Positions 1 to 8,974 of a stretch of 38,354 nucleotides of DNA are shown one piece after another; positions within the stretch are counted from its first letter, which is position 1, and each line of letters opens with the position of its first letter. A program made the position numbers and the translations under genes. This DNA comes from Sutcliffiella rhizosphaerae (GTDB taxonomy: Bacteria > Bacillota > Bacilli > Bacillales > Bacillaceae_I): the NCBI RefSeq assembly GCF_917563925.1, contig NZ_CAKJTJ010000031.1, positions 1-38,354 of the forward strand, written 5' to 3'. Under the pieces are notes generated by a model that was not told the origin of the DNA, ran no database searches, and saw only the letters and a program-made list of their open reading frames with translations.

Positions 1-40
1 GCTAGTGTAATCTAAAAAATAAAAGCATATTTTTATACTA

Positions 41-90
41 AAAAACCGAACATATTTGATCAATCACTCAAATAAGTTCGGTTTTGTCTT
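41..90 (-). terminator. Terminator of hmoB
   Basis: An inverted repeat (AAACCGAAC and TATTTGA arms, with one mismatch) has an 8-nt loop. Read on the minus strand it ends in a run of T, directly downstream of the hmoB stop. Some T also follow on the plus strand, so it may act in both directions. Confidence 0.75.
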
Positions 91-138
91 AGGCTAAAAC
101 ATTTTTGTCCCAGCCCCTTTTTATTTTAAGTAGAAAAA

Positions 139-654
139 TTAATCGTTGTTTTCCTTTTCCAAATAATAAGTGGTTACATATGAAGGACGAGGAAAGATTT
201 GTTGTTTTTGATCAGATTCATTAGTTTTTCCTCTTTTTTCGTGTGCTTTTTCATATGCTTTGGATTCCTGCCATTGGATAAAGTATTTCACATCCTCCCA
301 CAATGTCAAAATTACATAGGTATCTGAATTGGTAGGACGCAACACCCTGATAGCAACAAAGCCTTGTTCTTTTTCAATCAATCCTGCCCGGTTACTGAAC
401 CGATATTCAAAAACAGGTCGTCCTTCATCACTTACGGGAATATTATTAAGCACGGCAAATTTCCCCTTGGCTAGCTCCCCTACAGCATCTAACACTTCAA
501 AGTGTTTACCAGATTTAAAGCTCGATTGCTCACTTGTTTCGTGCATTAAGACAGCATTGTCCTCTCCTAACATGAGTAACAATTCTCCATGGGTAATTTC
601 ATTTCTAAGATTAGATAAATATTCATTGGTGCCAAATGTCATGTAAAAATTCAT
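139..654 (-). CDS. hmoB: Heme-degrading monooxygenase HmoB (antibiotic-biosynthesis-monooxygenase fold)
   Basis: This 171-residue protein closely resembles B. subtilis HmoB (YhgC), which opens the heme ring and releases iron in the cytoplasm. The C-terminal half carries the ABM-domain signature: GFVAIRVLRP, then DTYVILTLWE, then the closing RPSYVTTYY. Family members have one such domain behind an N-terminal extension, and the length is normal. An upstream in-frame ATG would add 18 residues. The chosen ATG has a good AAAGGAG about 10 nt before it and gives the MNFYMTFGT opening that matches the family. The gene is divergent from pbpF and the heme-synthesis operon lies further downstream on the other strand, so heme making and heme breaking sit side by side. 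The family call is secure; the exact reaction product is inferred. Confidence 0.9.
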   Translation of the reverse strand: MNFYMTFGTNEYLSNLRNEITHGELLLMLGEDNAVLMHETSEQSSFKSGKHFEVLDAVGELAKGKFAVLNNIPVSDEGRPVFEYRFSNRAGLIEKEQGFVAIRVLRPTNSDTYVILTLWEDVKYFIQWQESKAYEKAHEKRGKTNESDQKQQIFPRPSYVTTYYLEKENND

Positions 655-820
655 CTGTATACGCTCCTTTGTGATTAATTTAGACCATAAAATTACAAAA
701 TAAGGCAAAGGCGAGAAAAATTATGTAGAATAAGGTAGAATAAAGAGGATAGACTTTTCGAAAAATTGTTCACCTATCTTATTCTTATTATTCCCGGAAA
801 ACTGCAGGAGGTAAACCAAT

Positions 821-3022
821 ATGAAGCGCCTCAGTCGAAAAAAACTACAATTACGGAAGCTTCCTGTTTTTAAAACAATCATCTCTAAAAAATACTTCCT
901 TTTTCCATTTATAGTCGCTAGTATGGCCATATTTGGTTTAATTGGATATATAGTAATAATTCTTATGGGAAACTATGTAATTGATGAAAAGAAGTTGGTG
1001 ATGGATTCAACAACTACGATGGTTGACGAAAATGGGAATCAAATAGCTTCCCTCTTTTTTGAAAACAGAGAGATCGTTGGAATAGACCAGATACCAGAAT
1101 ATGTCCAAAATGCTTTTGTAGCTGTAGAAGATAATCGCTTTTACGAACATAGGGGAATTGATGTAAGGGCAATCGGACGTGCAGTGTATCGGGATATCTT
1201 GGCTAGAAGCAAAGTGGAGGGTGGAAGTACTTTAACCCAACAATTGGCCAAAAACATCTTCCTTACGAACGAAAAATCTTGGCTACGGAAGACCAAAGAA
1301 GCAGTTATTGCCATTAACCTCGAAAGAAGATATACAAAAAAAGAAATAATGGAAATGTACCTCAATCAAATCTATTTTGGTCATGGTGCATATGGTGTAC
1401 AGGCAGCATCAGAATTGTATTTTAACAAAGATGTAGAAGATCTAACTGTAGAACAAGGAGCAATGCTTGCAGCGTTACCAAAAGCTCCAAACAGCTTTTC
1501 CCCCATTAACTATCCAGAAGAAGCAAAAAAACGTCGAGATCTTGTTTTACACCTTATGGAAAGACATGGATATTTAGAACCAGAAGAAACAGTCGCTTTT
1601 ATGGGTAGAACGATAGGGTTAAATGTGCAAGATATGCCTGAAAAGCAAGAATTTCTAACATATATAGATATGGTAATGAATGAAGCGGAAGTGAAATACG
1701 GTATAACTCCTGAAGAACTTCATAGGGGTGGCTATTCTATTACAGTACCTTTACATGTTCAAGCACAAAAAGCTGCATTTGAAAGGTTTCAAGATAATGA
1801 ATATTTTCCTGGTAACAACGGGGATGTTGAAGGTGCATTTGTATTAATGGATCAAAAAAACGGTGGAGTTTTGGCCGTTATCGGTGGAAGAAACTATGTT
1901 ACAAAAGGGATTAACAGAGTGGAAATTAAAAGACAGCCTGGATCCACCTTAAAACCTTTGGCCGTCTATGCCCCTGCTTTAGAAGAAGGGAAGTATGAGC
2001 CTTACAGCTTATTAAAGGATGAATTACTCTCTTACGGAGAAGGACAAGAAGCCTATACTCCAAGAAATTATCATCATCAGTATAAAAAAGAAGTAACGAT
2101 GTATGATGCTATTAAAGATTCGCTAAATGCTCCTGCGGTGTGGGCACTAAACGAGCTCGGAATTGAGAGAAGCAAAAGCTATCTAACTAAAATGGGATTA
2201 GATATTCCAGACAATGGATTAGCTATTGCACTTGGTGGTTTGCAAAATGGCATAACTCCGTTGGAACTTACAAAAGCATACCGTGCCTTTGGTAATAATG
2301 GTAAGACAATCGAACCCTATTTTATTAAAGAAATAAAAACACGAAAGGGAGAAATAATTGCTAAAGTTAAAAAAATGGAAAATGAAGTGTTCAGTGAACA
2401 AACCGCTTGGGAAATGACAAGGATGCTTGAGGGTGCTGTACAAAATGGAACCGCAAGTGCAGGTGAATTATTAGGGGATCTTGCGGGGAAAACAGGCACA
2501 ACTAACTTTCCTGGAGTAGAGGGAGCAATAAAGGATACTTGGTTTATTGGATATACAACAGATGTGATAGGAACTGTATGGATGGGCTATGATACCACAA
2601 CAAAAGAGCAATTTTTAACCGGTGGAGGAGCATATCCAACTAGGATATTTAAAGACATTTTGACTGACGCTGGCCTTGACAATACTTCCTTTACAGTTCC
2701 TGCTGGAGTAACGGATTTAGAAGAGCCCATTATCTTACCAGAACGGTTAACCTTGAAGGGGTCAATTGGTTTTCATCCATTTTCACTTTTTACTGCCAAA
2801 CTATCTTGGAATGAAGTTGAAGATGAAGATGAAAGAGTAGTTTACCGGATTTATTCGGTTTTGGAGAATGAAAGTATCCTTTTAGGTGAAGTGACTGGCA
2901 CAAATCAGTACACGGTAGAGCATATTAATGTCTTACATGCTCCTCATTTTTATGTTGTTCCATACAATACCCAAACAGAAAAAGAGGGGAACCCTTCTGA
3001 GAGGGTTAAACCATCGTTCTAA
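821..3022 (+). CDS. pbpF: Class A penicillin-binding protein PbpF (PBP2c)
   Basis: This bifunctional peptidoglycan synthase has 733 residues. A basic cytoplasmic tail precedes one membrane anchor at about 27-50. The GT51 glycosyltransferase domain follows, with catalytic Glu103 in EDNRFYEHRG, then GGSTLTQQLAKN and a membrane-contacting KEIMEMYLNQIYFGHGAYG stretch. The transpeptidase domain has the three active-site boxes: S375-TL-K378, S434-L-N436 and K557-T-G-T560. A short beta-rich C-terminal extension (about 640-733) is typical of Bacillus PbpF. The start has AGGAGGT 8 nt upstream. In B. subtilis the gene sits between hmoB and hemE and is partly under forespore control. I could not recognise a clear sigma-G promoter here. 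All catalytic residues are present, so it should be active. Confidence 0.95.
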   Translation: MKRLSRKKLQLRKLPVFKTIISKKYFLFPFIVASMAIFGLIGYIVIILMGNYVIDEKKLVMDSTTTMVDENGNQIASLFFENREIVGIDQIPEYVQNAFVAVEDNRFYEHRGIDVRAIGRAVYRDILARSKVEGGSTLTQQLAKNIFLTNEKSWLRKTKEAVIAINLERRYTKKEIMEMYLNQIYFGHGAYGVQAASELYFNKDVEDLTVEQGAMLAALPKAPNSFSPINYPEEAKKRRDLVLHLMERHGYLEPEETVAFMGRTIGLNVQDMPEKQEFLTYIDMVMNEAEVKYGITPEELHRGGYSITVPLHVQAQKAAFERFQDNEYFPGNNGDVEGAFVLMDQKNGGVLAVIGGRNYVTKGINRVEIKRQPGSTLKPLAVYAPALEEGKYEPYSLLKDELLSYGEGQEAYTPRNYHHQYKKEVTMYDAIKDSLNAPAVWALNELGIERSKSYLTKMGLDIPDNGLAIALGGLQNGITPLELTKAYRAFGNNGKTIEPYFIKEIKTRKGEIIAKVKKMENEVFSEQTAWEMTRMLEGAVQNGTASAGELLGDLAGKTGTTNFPGVEGAIKDTWFIGYTTDVIGTVWMGYDTTTKEQFLTGGGAYPTRIFKDILTDAGLDNTSFTVPAGVTDLEEPIILPERLTLKGSIGFHPFSLFTAKLSWNEVEDEDERVVYRIYSVLENESILLGEVTGTNQYTVEHINVLHAPHFYVVPYNTQTEKEGNPSERVKPSF

Positions 3023-3066
3023 AGTTGGAGAATTAGAAAATGCTTGGTTAAGAGGAGTAGCGGGAA

Positions 3067-4716
3067 ATGTATTTTATAAAAGACAAATTACTACAGTTGT
3101 TTGGAAATGTACAGAAAGCTTGGAAGTTGGAAAAGAAATTAAATAAAGAACAGCTTCCACTGATTCAAAAAAAGAACAAAATATTGTTAGCAGTCTCATT
3201 TACCTTAATTACATTAGGTTTGTTTACCAATCTATTTATCTTTCCAGAGATTCTGCCTGTGCTCTTAATGACTCTAGGGTTAGGATTGAGCATTGCCATT
3301 TTCTTTGGAAAAAGGCCACATCTTGCGAAGGAAGGGATGTATACTATTGTGTGCCTTTCATTCCTTCCATTTTGGGTTATCGCCTATATGGATAAGGATG
3401 TAATCAACTTTTTCTTTTTAATCATGCCTTTGATTATGTCCTCCCTTTATAACAGACTTATGCCTATTTTAATTACGAGTTTTCTTACTTGTATTTCATA
3501 TATTTATTTTTATTTCTTTTATTATGAAGATGTATTTTATAATCATTTATTCATAGACGTGTACTACTTCCTTTTGTTTTCTATATTTGTCACTGTTTTT
3601 CTTCTTTTTTCAACGAGATTAACAGGAACTATGTTGTTGCGAGCAGAGGAAAAAGAAAAACGGACATCACAAGAACTCCTGTCAACGAAAGAGTACTTGG
3701 AAGCTTATTTCAACAATACAACCGATGCTATTGGCGTGTATGACTTAAAAGGGAAATTATTGAAAGCGAATTCATCCTATGAACGGATGTTTGAAGTGGA
3801 TTCCAAGAAATATATTGGTAAGAAAACAGACTTTTTATCCTTTACTGCTGCTAAAGCTTTAAAAATATTTTTATCGAAAATGAGTAATCATAAACAATTG
3901 TCTTTTGAAATATTAATTCCCACTTTAAGCGGCGAACAAATCGATCTGAACAATACGGTTACACCAGTAAAAAATGAAGCTGGATACGTTATTGCCTTGA
4001 TTTTTCTAATGAAGGATATAACTGATAAAAAAAGGACAGAAGAAGCATTGATGCAATCAGAGAAGCTCTCCGTCATTGGAGAACTTGCAGCAGGGGTTGC
4101 TCATGAAATCCGAAACCCTGTTACCGTGTTAAAAGGTTTTGTTCAACTATTATCTAGAGACACCAAAGAAAAGGAATTCTATCTCATAATGGATAAAGAA
4201 TTAGAAAGAATAAATCAAATCACAAATGAATTTATGGCATTAGCGAAGCCACAGGCAATCAAAATAAAGAAAGAAAATATAAAAGATTTAATAAAGGAAG
4301 TTTGTGTGTTTTTGGAAAGTGAAGCATTTATTCAGCAAGTGGTGATGGAAGTAGTCTATTTAGAAGAAGATATTAGGATAGACTGTGAAGCGAACCAAAT
4401 AAAACAGGTTCTAATAAATATTATTAAAAACGGAATGGAGGCTATGCCAGACGGTGGAAAGATCAAGATTCAATATTATCTGGAAGCTGGAAACGTATAC
4501 CTTTCTGTTATGGATGAAGGGCATGGTATTGCAAAAGAGATGTTAGAAAATGTGGGGAAGCCGTTTTTTACGACAAAAGGACAGGGGACAGGTTTAGGCT
4601 TGATGGTTTCGATGAAAATTATTGAAAATCATGGCGGAAATTTAACCATACATAGTGAAGAATACAATGGTACTACAATTATCATAAGCCTCCCATATTT
4701 AAGTGAGGCTAAATAA
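3067..4716 (+). CDS. Orphan membrane sensor histidine kinase with PAS domain, sporulation-kinase type
   Basis: The protein has 549 residues. Six hydrophobic segments lie between about 38 and 183. A PAS domain covers about 205-330, and a HisKA domain follows with phospho-acceptor His346 in GVAHEIRNPVTVLKGF. The HATPase domain has an N box at Asn455, a DEGHGI G1 box, and GTGLGL as G2. The H-box neighbourhood is of the kind seen in the Bacillus KinA/B/C/D/E kinases that feed the Spo0F-Spo0A phosphorelay. No response regulator is next to it, as is usual for those kinases. The start has AGAGGAG 9 nt upstream. It lies 44 nt after pbpF with no terminator between, so the two may be cotranscribed. Its signal is unknown. 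B. subtilis has no kinase at this place, as far as I recall. Confidence 0.85.
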   Translation: MYFIKDKLLQLFGNVQKAWKLEKKLNKEQLPLIQKKNKILLAVSFTLITLGLFTNLFIFPEILPVLLMTLGLGLSIAIFFGKRPHLAKEGMYTIVCLSFLPFWVIAYMDKDVINFFFLIMPLIMSSLYNRLMPILITSFLTCISYIYFYFFYYEDVFYNHLFIDVYYFLLFSIFVTVFLLFSTRLTGTMLLRAEEKEKRTSQELLSTKEYLEAYFNNTTDAIGVYDLKGKLLKANSSYERMFEVDSKKYIGKKTDFLSFTAAKALKIFLSKMSNHKQLSFEILIPTLSGEQIDLNNTVTPVKNEAGYVIALIFLMKDITDKKRTEEALMQSEKLSVIGELAAGVAHEIRNPVTVLKGFVQLLSRDTKEKEFYLIMDKELERINQITNEFMALAKPQAIKIKKENIKDLIKEVCVFLESEAFIQQVVMEVVYLEEDIRIDCEANQIKQVLINIIKNGMEAMPDGGKIKIQYYLEAGNVYLSVMDEGHGIAKEMLENVGKPFFTTKGQGTGLGLMVSMKIIENHGGNLTIHSEEYNGTTIIISLPYLSEAK

Positions 4717-4725
4717 TCGTCAATT

Positions 4726-4798
4726 TTATGAACAATAAGCGCATATTCTATACTTTGCTTCTATTTATAGGTATAGTGTAACATGACAGAAGTGTAAC
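4726..4798 (+). promoter_or_regulatory. Candidate hemEHY promoter and direct repeat
   Basis: TATACT at 4749-4754 could be a -10 box, with a poor -35 (TTATGA, 17-nt spacing). Downstream, the octamer AGTGTAAC occurs twice in direct orientation, at 4775-4782 and 4791-4798, in the predicted 5' untranslated region. No regulator is known to me for this repeat. Confidence 0.3.
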
Positions 4799-4840
4799 GT
4801 AATAAAGAGAAGTCAAGTTAGATGGAAGGGGTCATTTTTG

Positions 4841-5881
4841 ATGAATGAACGAAAGTTTAATGATACATTTTTAAAAGCCTGCAGAGGGGAAAAAACAGAA
4901 CATGTTCCATTATGGTATATGCGTCAAGCTGGACGCTCTCAACCTGAATACCGTAAAATCAAAGAAAAATATTCACTATTTGAAATTACACATCAACCAG
5001 AGCTTTGCGCTTATGTAACAAAGCTTCCGGTAGACCAATATAACGTAGATGCTGCAATCCTATACAAGGATATTATGAGTCCCCTTCCCGCAATCGGTGT
5101 GGATGTAGAAATTAAATCTGGGATTGGGCCTGTTATCAATAACCCTATTCGCTCTATTCAAGATGTAGAAAAACTTGGAGAGATTCATCCAGAAGAGGAT
5201 GTCCCATATGTCCTTGAAACGATTAAATTACTTACGAAAGAACAGCTAGATGTTCCATTGATTGGATTTGCTGGTGCACCGTTTACCATTGCCTCCTATA
5301 TGATTGAAGGCGGTCCGTCCAAGAACTACAATAAAACAAAAGCATTTATGTATGCAGAACCTAAAGCGTGGTTTGCTCTCATGGATAAACTTGCAGAAAC
5401 GACGATTAGGTATGTAAGAGCTCAAATTCATGCAGGTGCAAAAGCTATTCAAATATTTGATAGCTGGGTTGGGGCTTTAAACGTTGAAGACTATCGTTAT
5501 TTTATTAAACCAATTATGACCCGTATTTTTTCTGCTCTAAGAGAAGAGAATGTTCCGCTTATCATGTTCGGAGTGGGGGCTAGCCACCTTGCTAATGAAT
5601 GGCATGATCTTCCTCTTGATGTTGTTGGTCTTGATTGGCGCCTTCCGATAACAGAAGCAAGACAACGTGGGATTACCAAAACGGTACAAGGGAACCTAGA
5701 CCCTGCTATTTTGCTTGCACCATGGGAAGTGATTGAAGAGAAGGCAAAAGCAATTCTTGATCAGGGAATGAAACAACCAGGATATATTTTCAACTTAGGG
5801 CATGGAGTATTCCCTCAAGTAAAACCTGAGACGTTAAAACGTTTAGCTCAGTTCGTACATGACTATTCTTCTAATAAATAG
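4841..5881 (+). CDS. hemE: Uroporphyrinogen III decarboxylase HemE
   Basis: HemE removes four carboxyl groups from uroporphyrinogen III to give coproporphyrinogen III, the last step shared by the heme pathways. The 346 residues align end to end with B. subtilis HemE. Visible family signatures are [14 protein letters not shown] near the N-terminus, the substrate loop [34 protein letters not shown] and the C-terminal [10 protein letters not shown]. The ATG is chosen over a TTG one codon earlier because GGAAGGGG ends 9 nt before it. It is the first gene of the hemE-hemH-hemY operon; 59 nt separate it from hemH with no terminator. Confidence 0.97.
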   Translation: MNERKFNDTFLKACRGEKTEHVPLWYMRQAGRSQPEYRKIKEKYSLFEITHQPELCAYVTKLPVDQYNVDAAILYKDIMSPLPAIGVDVEIKSGIGPVINNPIRSIQDVEKLGEIHPEEDVPYVLETIKLLTKEQLDVPLIGFAGAPFTIASYMIEGGPSKNYNKTKAFMYAEPKAWFALMDKLAETTIRYVRAQIHAGAKAIQIFDSWVGALNVEDYRYFIKPIMTRIFSALREENVPLIMFGVGASHLANEWHDLPLDVVGLDWRLPITEARQRGITKTVQGNLDPAILLAPWEVIEEKAKAILDQGMKQPGYIFNLGHGVFPQVKPETLKRLAQFVHDYSSNK

Positions 5882-5940
5882 ATTTTATAACTAGTAAAAA
5901 AACAGCAATAAATAACTAACGGAAATGAGGTAAGCTTATT

Positions 5941-6882
5941 ATGGCAAAGAAAACAATGGGCTTATTAGTAATGGCATATGGTACGCCATATAAAGAGGAA
6001 GACTTGGAGCGCTACTACACACATATTCGCCATGGCAGAAAGCCTTCGGAAGAAATGTTACAGGATTTGCGCGACCGCTATGATGCGATTGGTGGAATTT
6101 CACCGCTCGCACGCATCACAGAGGATCAGGCAAATTCACTTGGAAGACACTTGAATAACATTCAGGATGAGATTGAATTTAAAGTATATTTAGGCCTAAA
6201 GCATATTGAACCATTTGTGGAAGATGCAGTTCAACAGATGAAAGCAGATGGGATACAAGAGGCAGTTAGTATTGTACTTGCACCTCATTTCTCTACCTTT
6301 AGTGTGAAATCCTACAATGGACGTGCCAAAGAGGAAGCTGAAAAAATTGGTGGTCCATCCATCGTTTCGGTTGAGAGCTGGTACAATGAACCAAAGTTCA
6401 TCAAGTATTGGGTAGATAGAGTAAAAGATACATTTGGTGCGATGAGTGAAAAAGAACGTGAAAAAGCGGTGTTGATCGTTTCTGCACACAGTTTACCTGA
6501 GAAAATCATCCAAATGGGTGACCCATATCCACAGCAACTTCAAGAAACAGCAGACCTTATTGCCAAGGAAGCTGGGGTAAGCCAATACGAGATTGCTTGG
6601 CAAAGTGAAGGAAACACACCAGACCCTTGGTTAGGTCCAGATGTGCAGGATATTACCCGTGATTTGCATCACAATAAAGGCTTCACATCATTTGTCTATG
6701 CACCAGTAGGATTCGTTTCAGATCACTTAGAAGTTTTGTATGACAATGATTACGAATGCAAAGTGGTAACAGATGAAATTGGAGCAAAATATTACCGTCC
6801 GGAAATGCCTAATACAAACCCGGAATTCATAGATGCAATGGCTACAGTTGTATTGGATGAATTAAAGAAAAATAATCTGTAA
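5941..6882 (+). CDS. hemH: Coproporphyrin III ferrochelatase HemH (CpfC)
   Basis: HemH inserts ferrous iron into coproporphyrin III in the coproporphyrin-dependent heme pathway used by Firmicutes. It has 313 residues, as usual for the monomeric soluble Bacillus enzyme. The two metal-handling residues are in place and numbered as in B. subtilis: His183 in SAHSLPEKI and Glu264 in [16 protein letters not shown] precedes the ATG. The gene is flanked by hemE and hemY with short gaps, so all three are translated from one message. HemQ, the last enzyme of the route, is not in this window. Confidence 0.96.
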   Translation: MAKKTMGLLVMAYGTPYKEEDLERYYTHIRHGRKPSEEMLQDLRDRYDAIGGISPLARITEDQANSLGRHLNNIQDEIEFKVYLGLKHIEPFVEDAVQQMKADGIQEAVSIVLAPHFSTFSVKSYNGRAKEEAEKIGGPSIVSVESWYNEPKFIKYWVDRVKDTFGAMSEKEREKAVLIVSAHSLPEKIIQMGDPYPQQLQETADLIAKEAGVSQYEIAWQSEGNTPDPWLGPDVQDITRDLHHNKGFTSFVYAPVGFVSDHLEVLYDNDYECKVVTDEIGAKYYRPEMPNTNPEFIDAMATVVLDELKKNNL

Positions 6883-6907
6883 ATCTAACAAAGAAGGCGA
6901 TGGAACC

Positions 6908-8338
6908 ATGATTGAGGAGAACAGAAGGGTTGTCATCATCGGTGGAGGCATTACAGGTCTTTCAGCAGCCTACTATCTTCAAAAAGAAAGCAAAGAAAAA
7001 AATGTAAACATAGAGATTACCTTAATCGAAGCAAGCAACCGATTAGGGGGGAAAATACAAACAATTAGAAAGAATGGCTTTACAATCGAAAGAGGGCCAG
7101 ACTCTTTCCTAGCAAGAAAGCAAAGCGCAGGAAGATTAGTTAAAGAGGTCGGACTTGAAGATCAATTGATTCATAACTCTACTGGACAGGCATATATATT
7201 ACTAAAAGGGGAGCTCCATCCGATGCCGGAAGGGGCAGTTATGGGAATCCCTACAAAGCTATCACCTTTTGTAACAACTGGTTTATTCTCTCCGATCGGA
7301 AAAATGCGTGCTGCTGCTGACTTAATATTACCAGCTTCTAAAAAAACAGGAGATGATCAATCACTTGGTTCCTTTTTTAGAAGAAGACTTGGAGACGAAG
7401 TGGTAGATAACTTGATTGAACCTCTATTATCTGGCATATATGCGGGAGATATTGATAAATTAAGTTTAGAAGCTACCTTCCCCCAATTTCAGCAAGTGGA
7501 GGAAAAATACCGTAGTCTAATTCTTGGAATGAAGCAATCTAGTCCAAAACAACAATCAGCATCTTCCCAAAAGAAGAAGGGTATGTTTCAAACTTTAAAG
7601 GGAGGTCTTCAAACACTTGTAGATGCGTTGGAAGAGAAGCTTGATGAGGTGGCGTTTTTAAAAGCAGTAAAAGTGGAAAAAATCGAAAAAACAAACGTGG
7701 AACATTATCGTCTTTCCCTCAGTAATGGTTCCATAATTGAGTGCGATAGTGTCGTGGTTGCAACACCTCACCACGCGACAGCAAACCTAATTCCATCAGC
7801 AGATTATCTATCACCATTGCAAAAGATGAAATCTACGACAGTGGCAACCGTTGCCATGGCATTTGATGAATCCGCATTGAAAAATGATATTGACGGAACT
7901 GGTTTTGTTGTCTCAAGAAATAATGATTATACAATAACAGCTTGTACATGGACACATAAAAAGTGGCCGCACACTACACCTGAAGGGAAAGTGATCCTCC
8001 GTTGTTATGTAGGCAGGAGTGGTGAGGAAGCAATCGTTGATCAAAGTGATGAAGAAATTAAAAAAGTAGTCTTGGATGACCTTAATAAGATCATGGAAAT
8101 CACAACAGATCCTGAATTCACCATCATAACACGCTGGCGTGAAGCCATGCCACAATATGCTGTTGGCCATAAAAAAATGCTAAGAGAAGTTAATGAACGC
8201 TTAGCAAAAGACATGCCTGGTATTTATATTGCAGGGAGCTCCTTTGAAGGAGTGGGCTTACCAGACTGCATTAATTCTGGAGAAGCAGCCGTTAAAGCAA
8301 TACTGACTAGATGGAATAAACAAACGATAGAAGCATAA
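6908..8338 (+). CDS. hemY: Coproporphyrinogen III oxidase HemY (CgoX)
   Basis: This FAD-dependent oxidase has 476 residues and turns coproporphyrinogen III into coproporphyrin III, the substrate of the ferrochelatase encoded just upstream. The N-terminal Rossmann motif VVIIGGGITGLSAAYYL binds FAD, followed by the IEASNRLGGKI and ERGPDSFL signatures of the protoporphyrinogen-oxidase family. The C-terminal GIYIAGSSFEGVGLPDCI completes the FAD site. No membrane segment is seen, which fits the soluble Gram-positive enzyme. It is the last gene of the operon, 25 nt after hemH, and is followed by a strong terminator. Confidence 0.96.
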   Translation: MIEENRRVVIIGGGITGLSAAYYLQKESKEKNVNIEITLIEASNRLGGKIQTIRKNGFTIERGPDSFLARKQSAGRLVKEVGLEDQLIHNSTGQAYILLKGELHPMPEGAVMGIPTKLSPFVTTGLFSPIGKMRAAADLILPASKKTGDDQSLGSFFRRRLGDEVVDNLIEPLLSGIYAGDIDKLSLEATFPQFQQVEEKYRSLILGMKQSSPKQQSASSQKKKGMFQTLKGGLQTLVDALEEKLDEVAFLKAVKVEKIEKTNVEHYRLSLSNGSIIECDSVVVATPHHATANLIPSADYLSPLQKMKSTTVATVAMAFDESALKNDIDGTGFVVSRNNDYTITACTWTHKKWPHTTPEGKVILRCYVGRSGEEAIVDQSDEEIKKVVLDDLNKIMEITTDPEFTIITRWREAMPQYAVGHKKMLREVNERLAKDMPGIYIAGSSFEGVGLPDCINSGEAAVKAILTRWNKQTIEA

Positions 8339-8366
8339 TAGAACAAAACTGTCTCTACAACACTTA

Positions 8367-8407
8367 AACCCAAGTATGCTGATTTAAAAGCATCCTTGGG
8401 TTTTTAT
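8367..8407 (+). terminator. Terminator of hemEHY
   Basis: The stem AACCCAAG(T/G)ATGC pairs with GCATCCTTGGGTT around a loop of about 9 nt, followed by TTTTTATT. It lies 28 nt after the hemY stop. Confidence 0.9.
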
Positions 8408-8473
8408 TATTTGCAGTTGCAAGAATATCCAGTATAGGACTCTTTAATGAAATGAAAACAAAAATTTGGTAAG

Positions 8474-8632
8474 AAGTGAAAATCATCATAGCGTGGATGA
8501 GGACAAAAATCTATTTAGAAGAGAACAGAAAAAGTCATCATAACGGGGATGAAGACAAAAGTCCATCAAGAAGAGAGGAGAAAAAGTCTTCATAGCGGGG
8601 ATGAAGACAAAAATTTATCAAGTAGAAAGATT
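8474..8632. repeat. Three imperfect tandem repeats of about 53 bp
   Basis: Three units begin near 8475, 8529 and 8581. Each contains CATCATA(G/A)CG-like sequence, then GGATGA(A/G)GACAAAA, then an A/G-rich tail. Unit length is 52-54 bp and units 2 and 3 are the most alike. Different frames are closed by stops, so I see no coding role. The units lie in the 630-nt space between hemY and yhgD. Confidence 0.65.
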
Positions 8633-8696
8633 TAAATGTCTACTTAGCTTCTAAGTGTGAATGTTACTTTTACTCCATACAATAATGATTGAGTAG

Positions 8697-8861
8697 TACT
8701 CATATGTAGCCTGGCATTTAGCTCAACTTTACATAAGTAGTAAGCACGATAGAGATTTGGTTACTAAAAACGGTATTATTGTTGAATCTGCAGTTAGTGA
8801 AGCTAAATATCTCAATAGACAAGAAGGTACTTATATTAAACGAAATACTTCTCGTAGCTAA
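8697..8861 (+). pseudogene. Possible gene remnant, 54 open codons without a start
   Basis: After a stop at 8694 the frame is open to TAA at 8859. The translation looks protein-like (for example DLVTKNGIIVESAVSEAKYL) and ends in RNTSRS. There is no ATG and no ribosome-binding site. I do not recognise the family. It could be the decayed 3' end of a lost gene or simply chance; the rest of the spacer up to 8920 holds nothing I can support. Confidence 0.25.
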
Positions 8862-8922
8862 TAAACAGAAAGTTCGTTTTTACTTGCAAAATGAATGGGA
8901 AAGCTATATAATTTGAACGAAA

Positions 8923-8945
8923 TGACCAATATTATCATTCAGTCA
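8923..8945. promoter_or_regulatory. Probable YhgD operator 1 (autoregulatory)
   Basis: TGACCAA, ten variable bases, then CAGTCA; the outer TGAC and GTCA are inverted. The same 23-bp layout with identical ends recurs before yhgE at 9662-9684. It lies 17-39 nt before the yhgD ribosome-binding site, where a TetR repressor would act on its own gene. Confidence 0.65.
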
Positions 8946-8974
8946 ATAATTGAGAATAAACGGGAGGTGTGCGC

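Noticed and set aside
329-646. Plus-strand frame opposite hmoB
   Set aside because: No ribosome-binding site and fully antisense to a well-matched family gene. The same holds for the other frames lying inside hemY, lcfB, addA, addB and similar genes.
4687-4711. Terminator at the end of the histidine kinase gene
   Set aside because: AGCCTC/GAGGCT can pair, but it lies inside the coding end and no T run follows.
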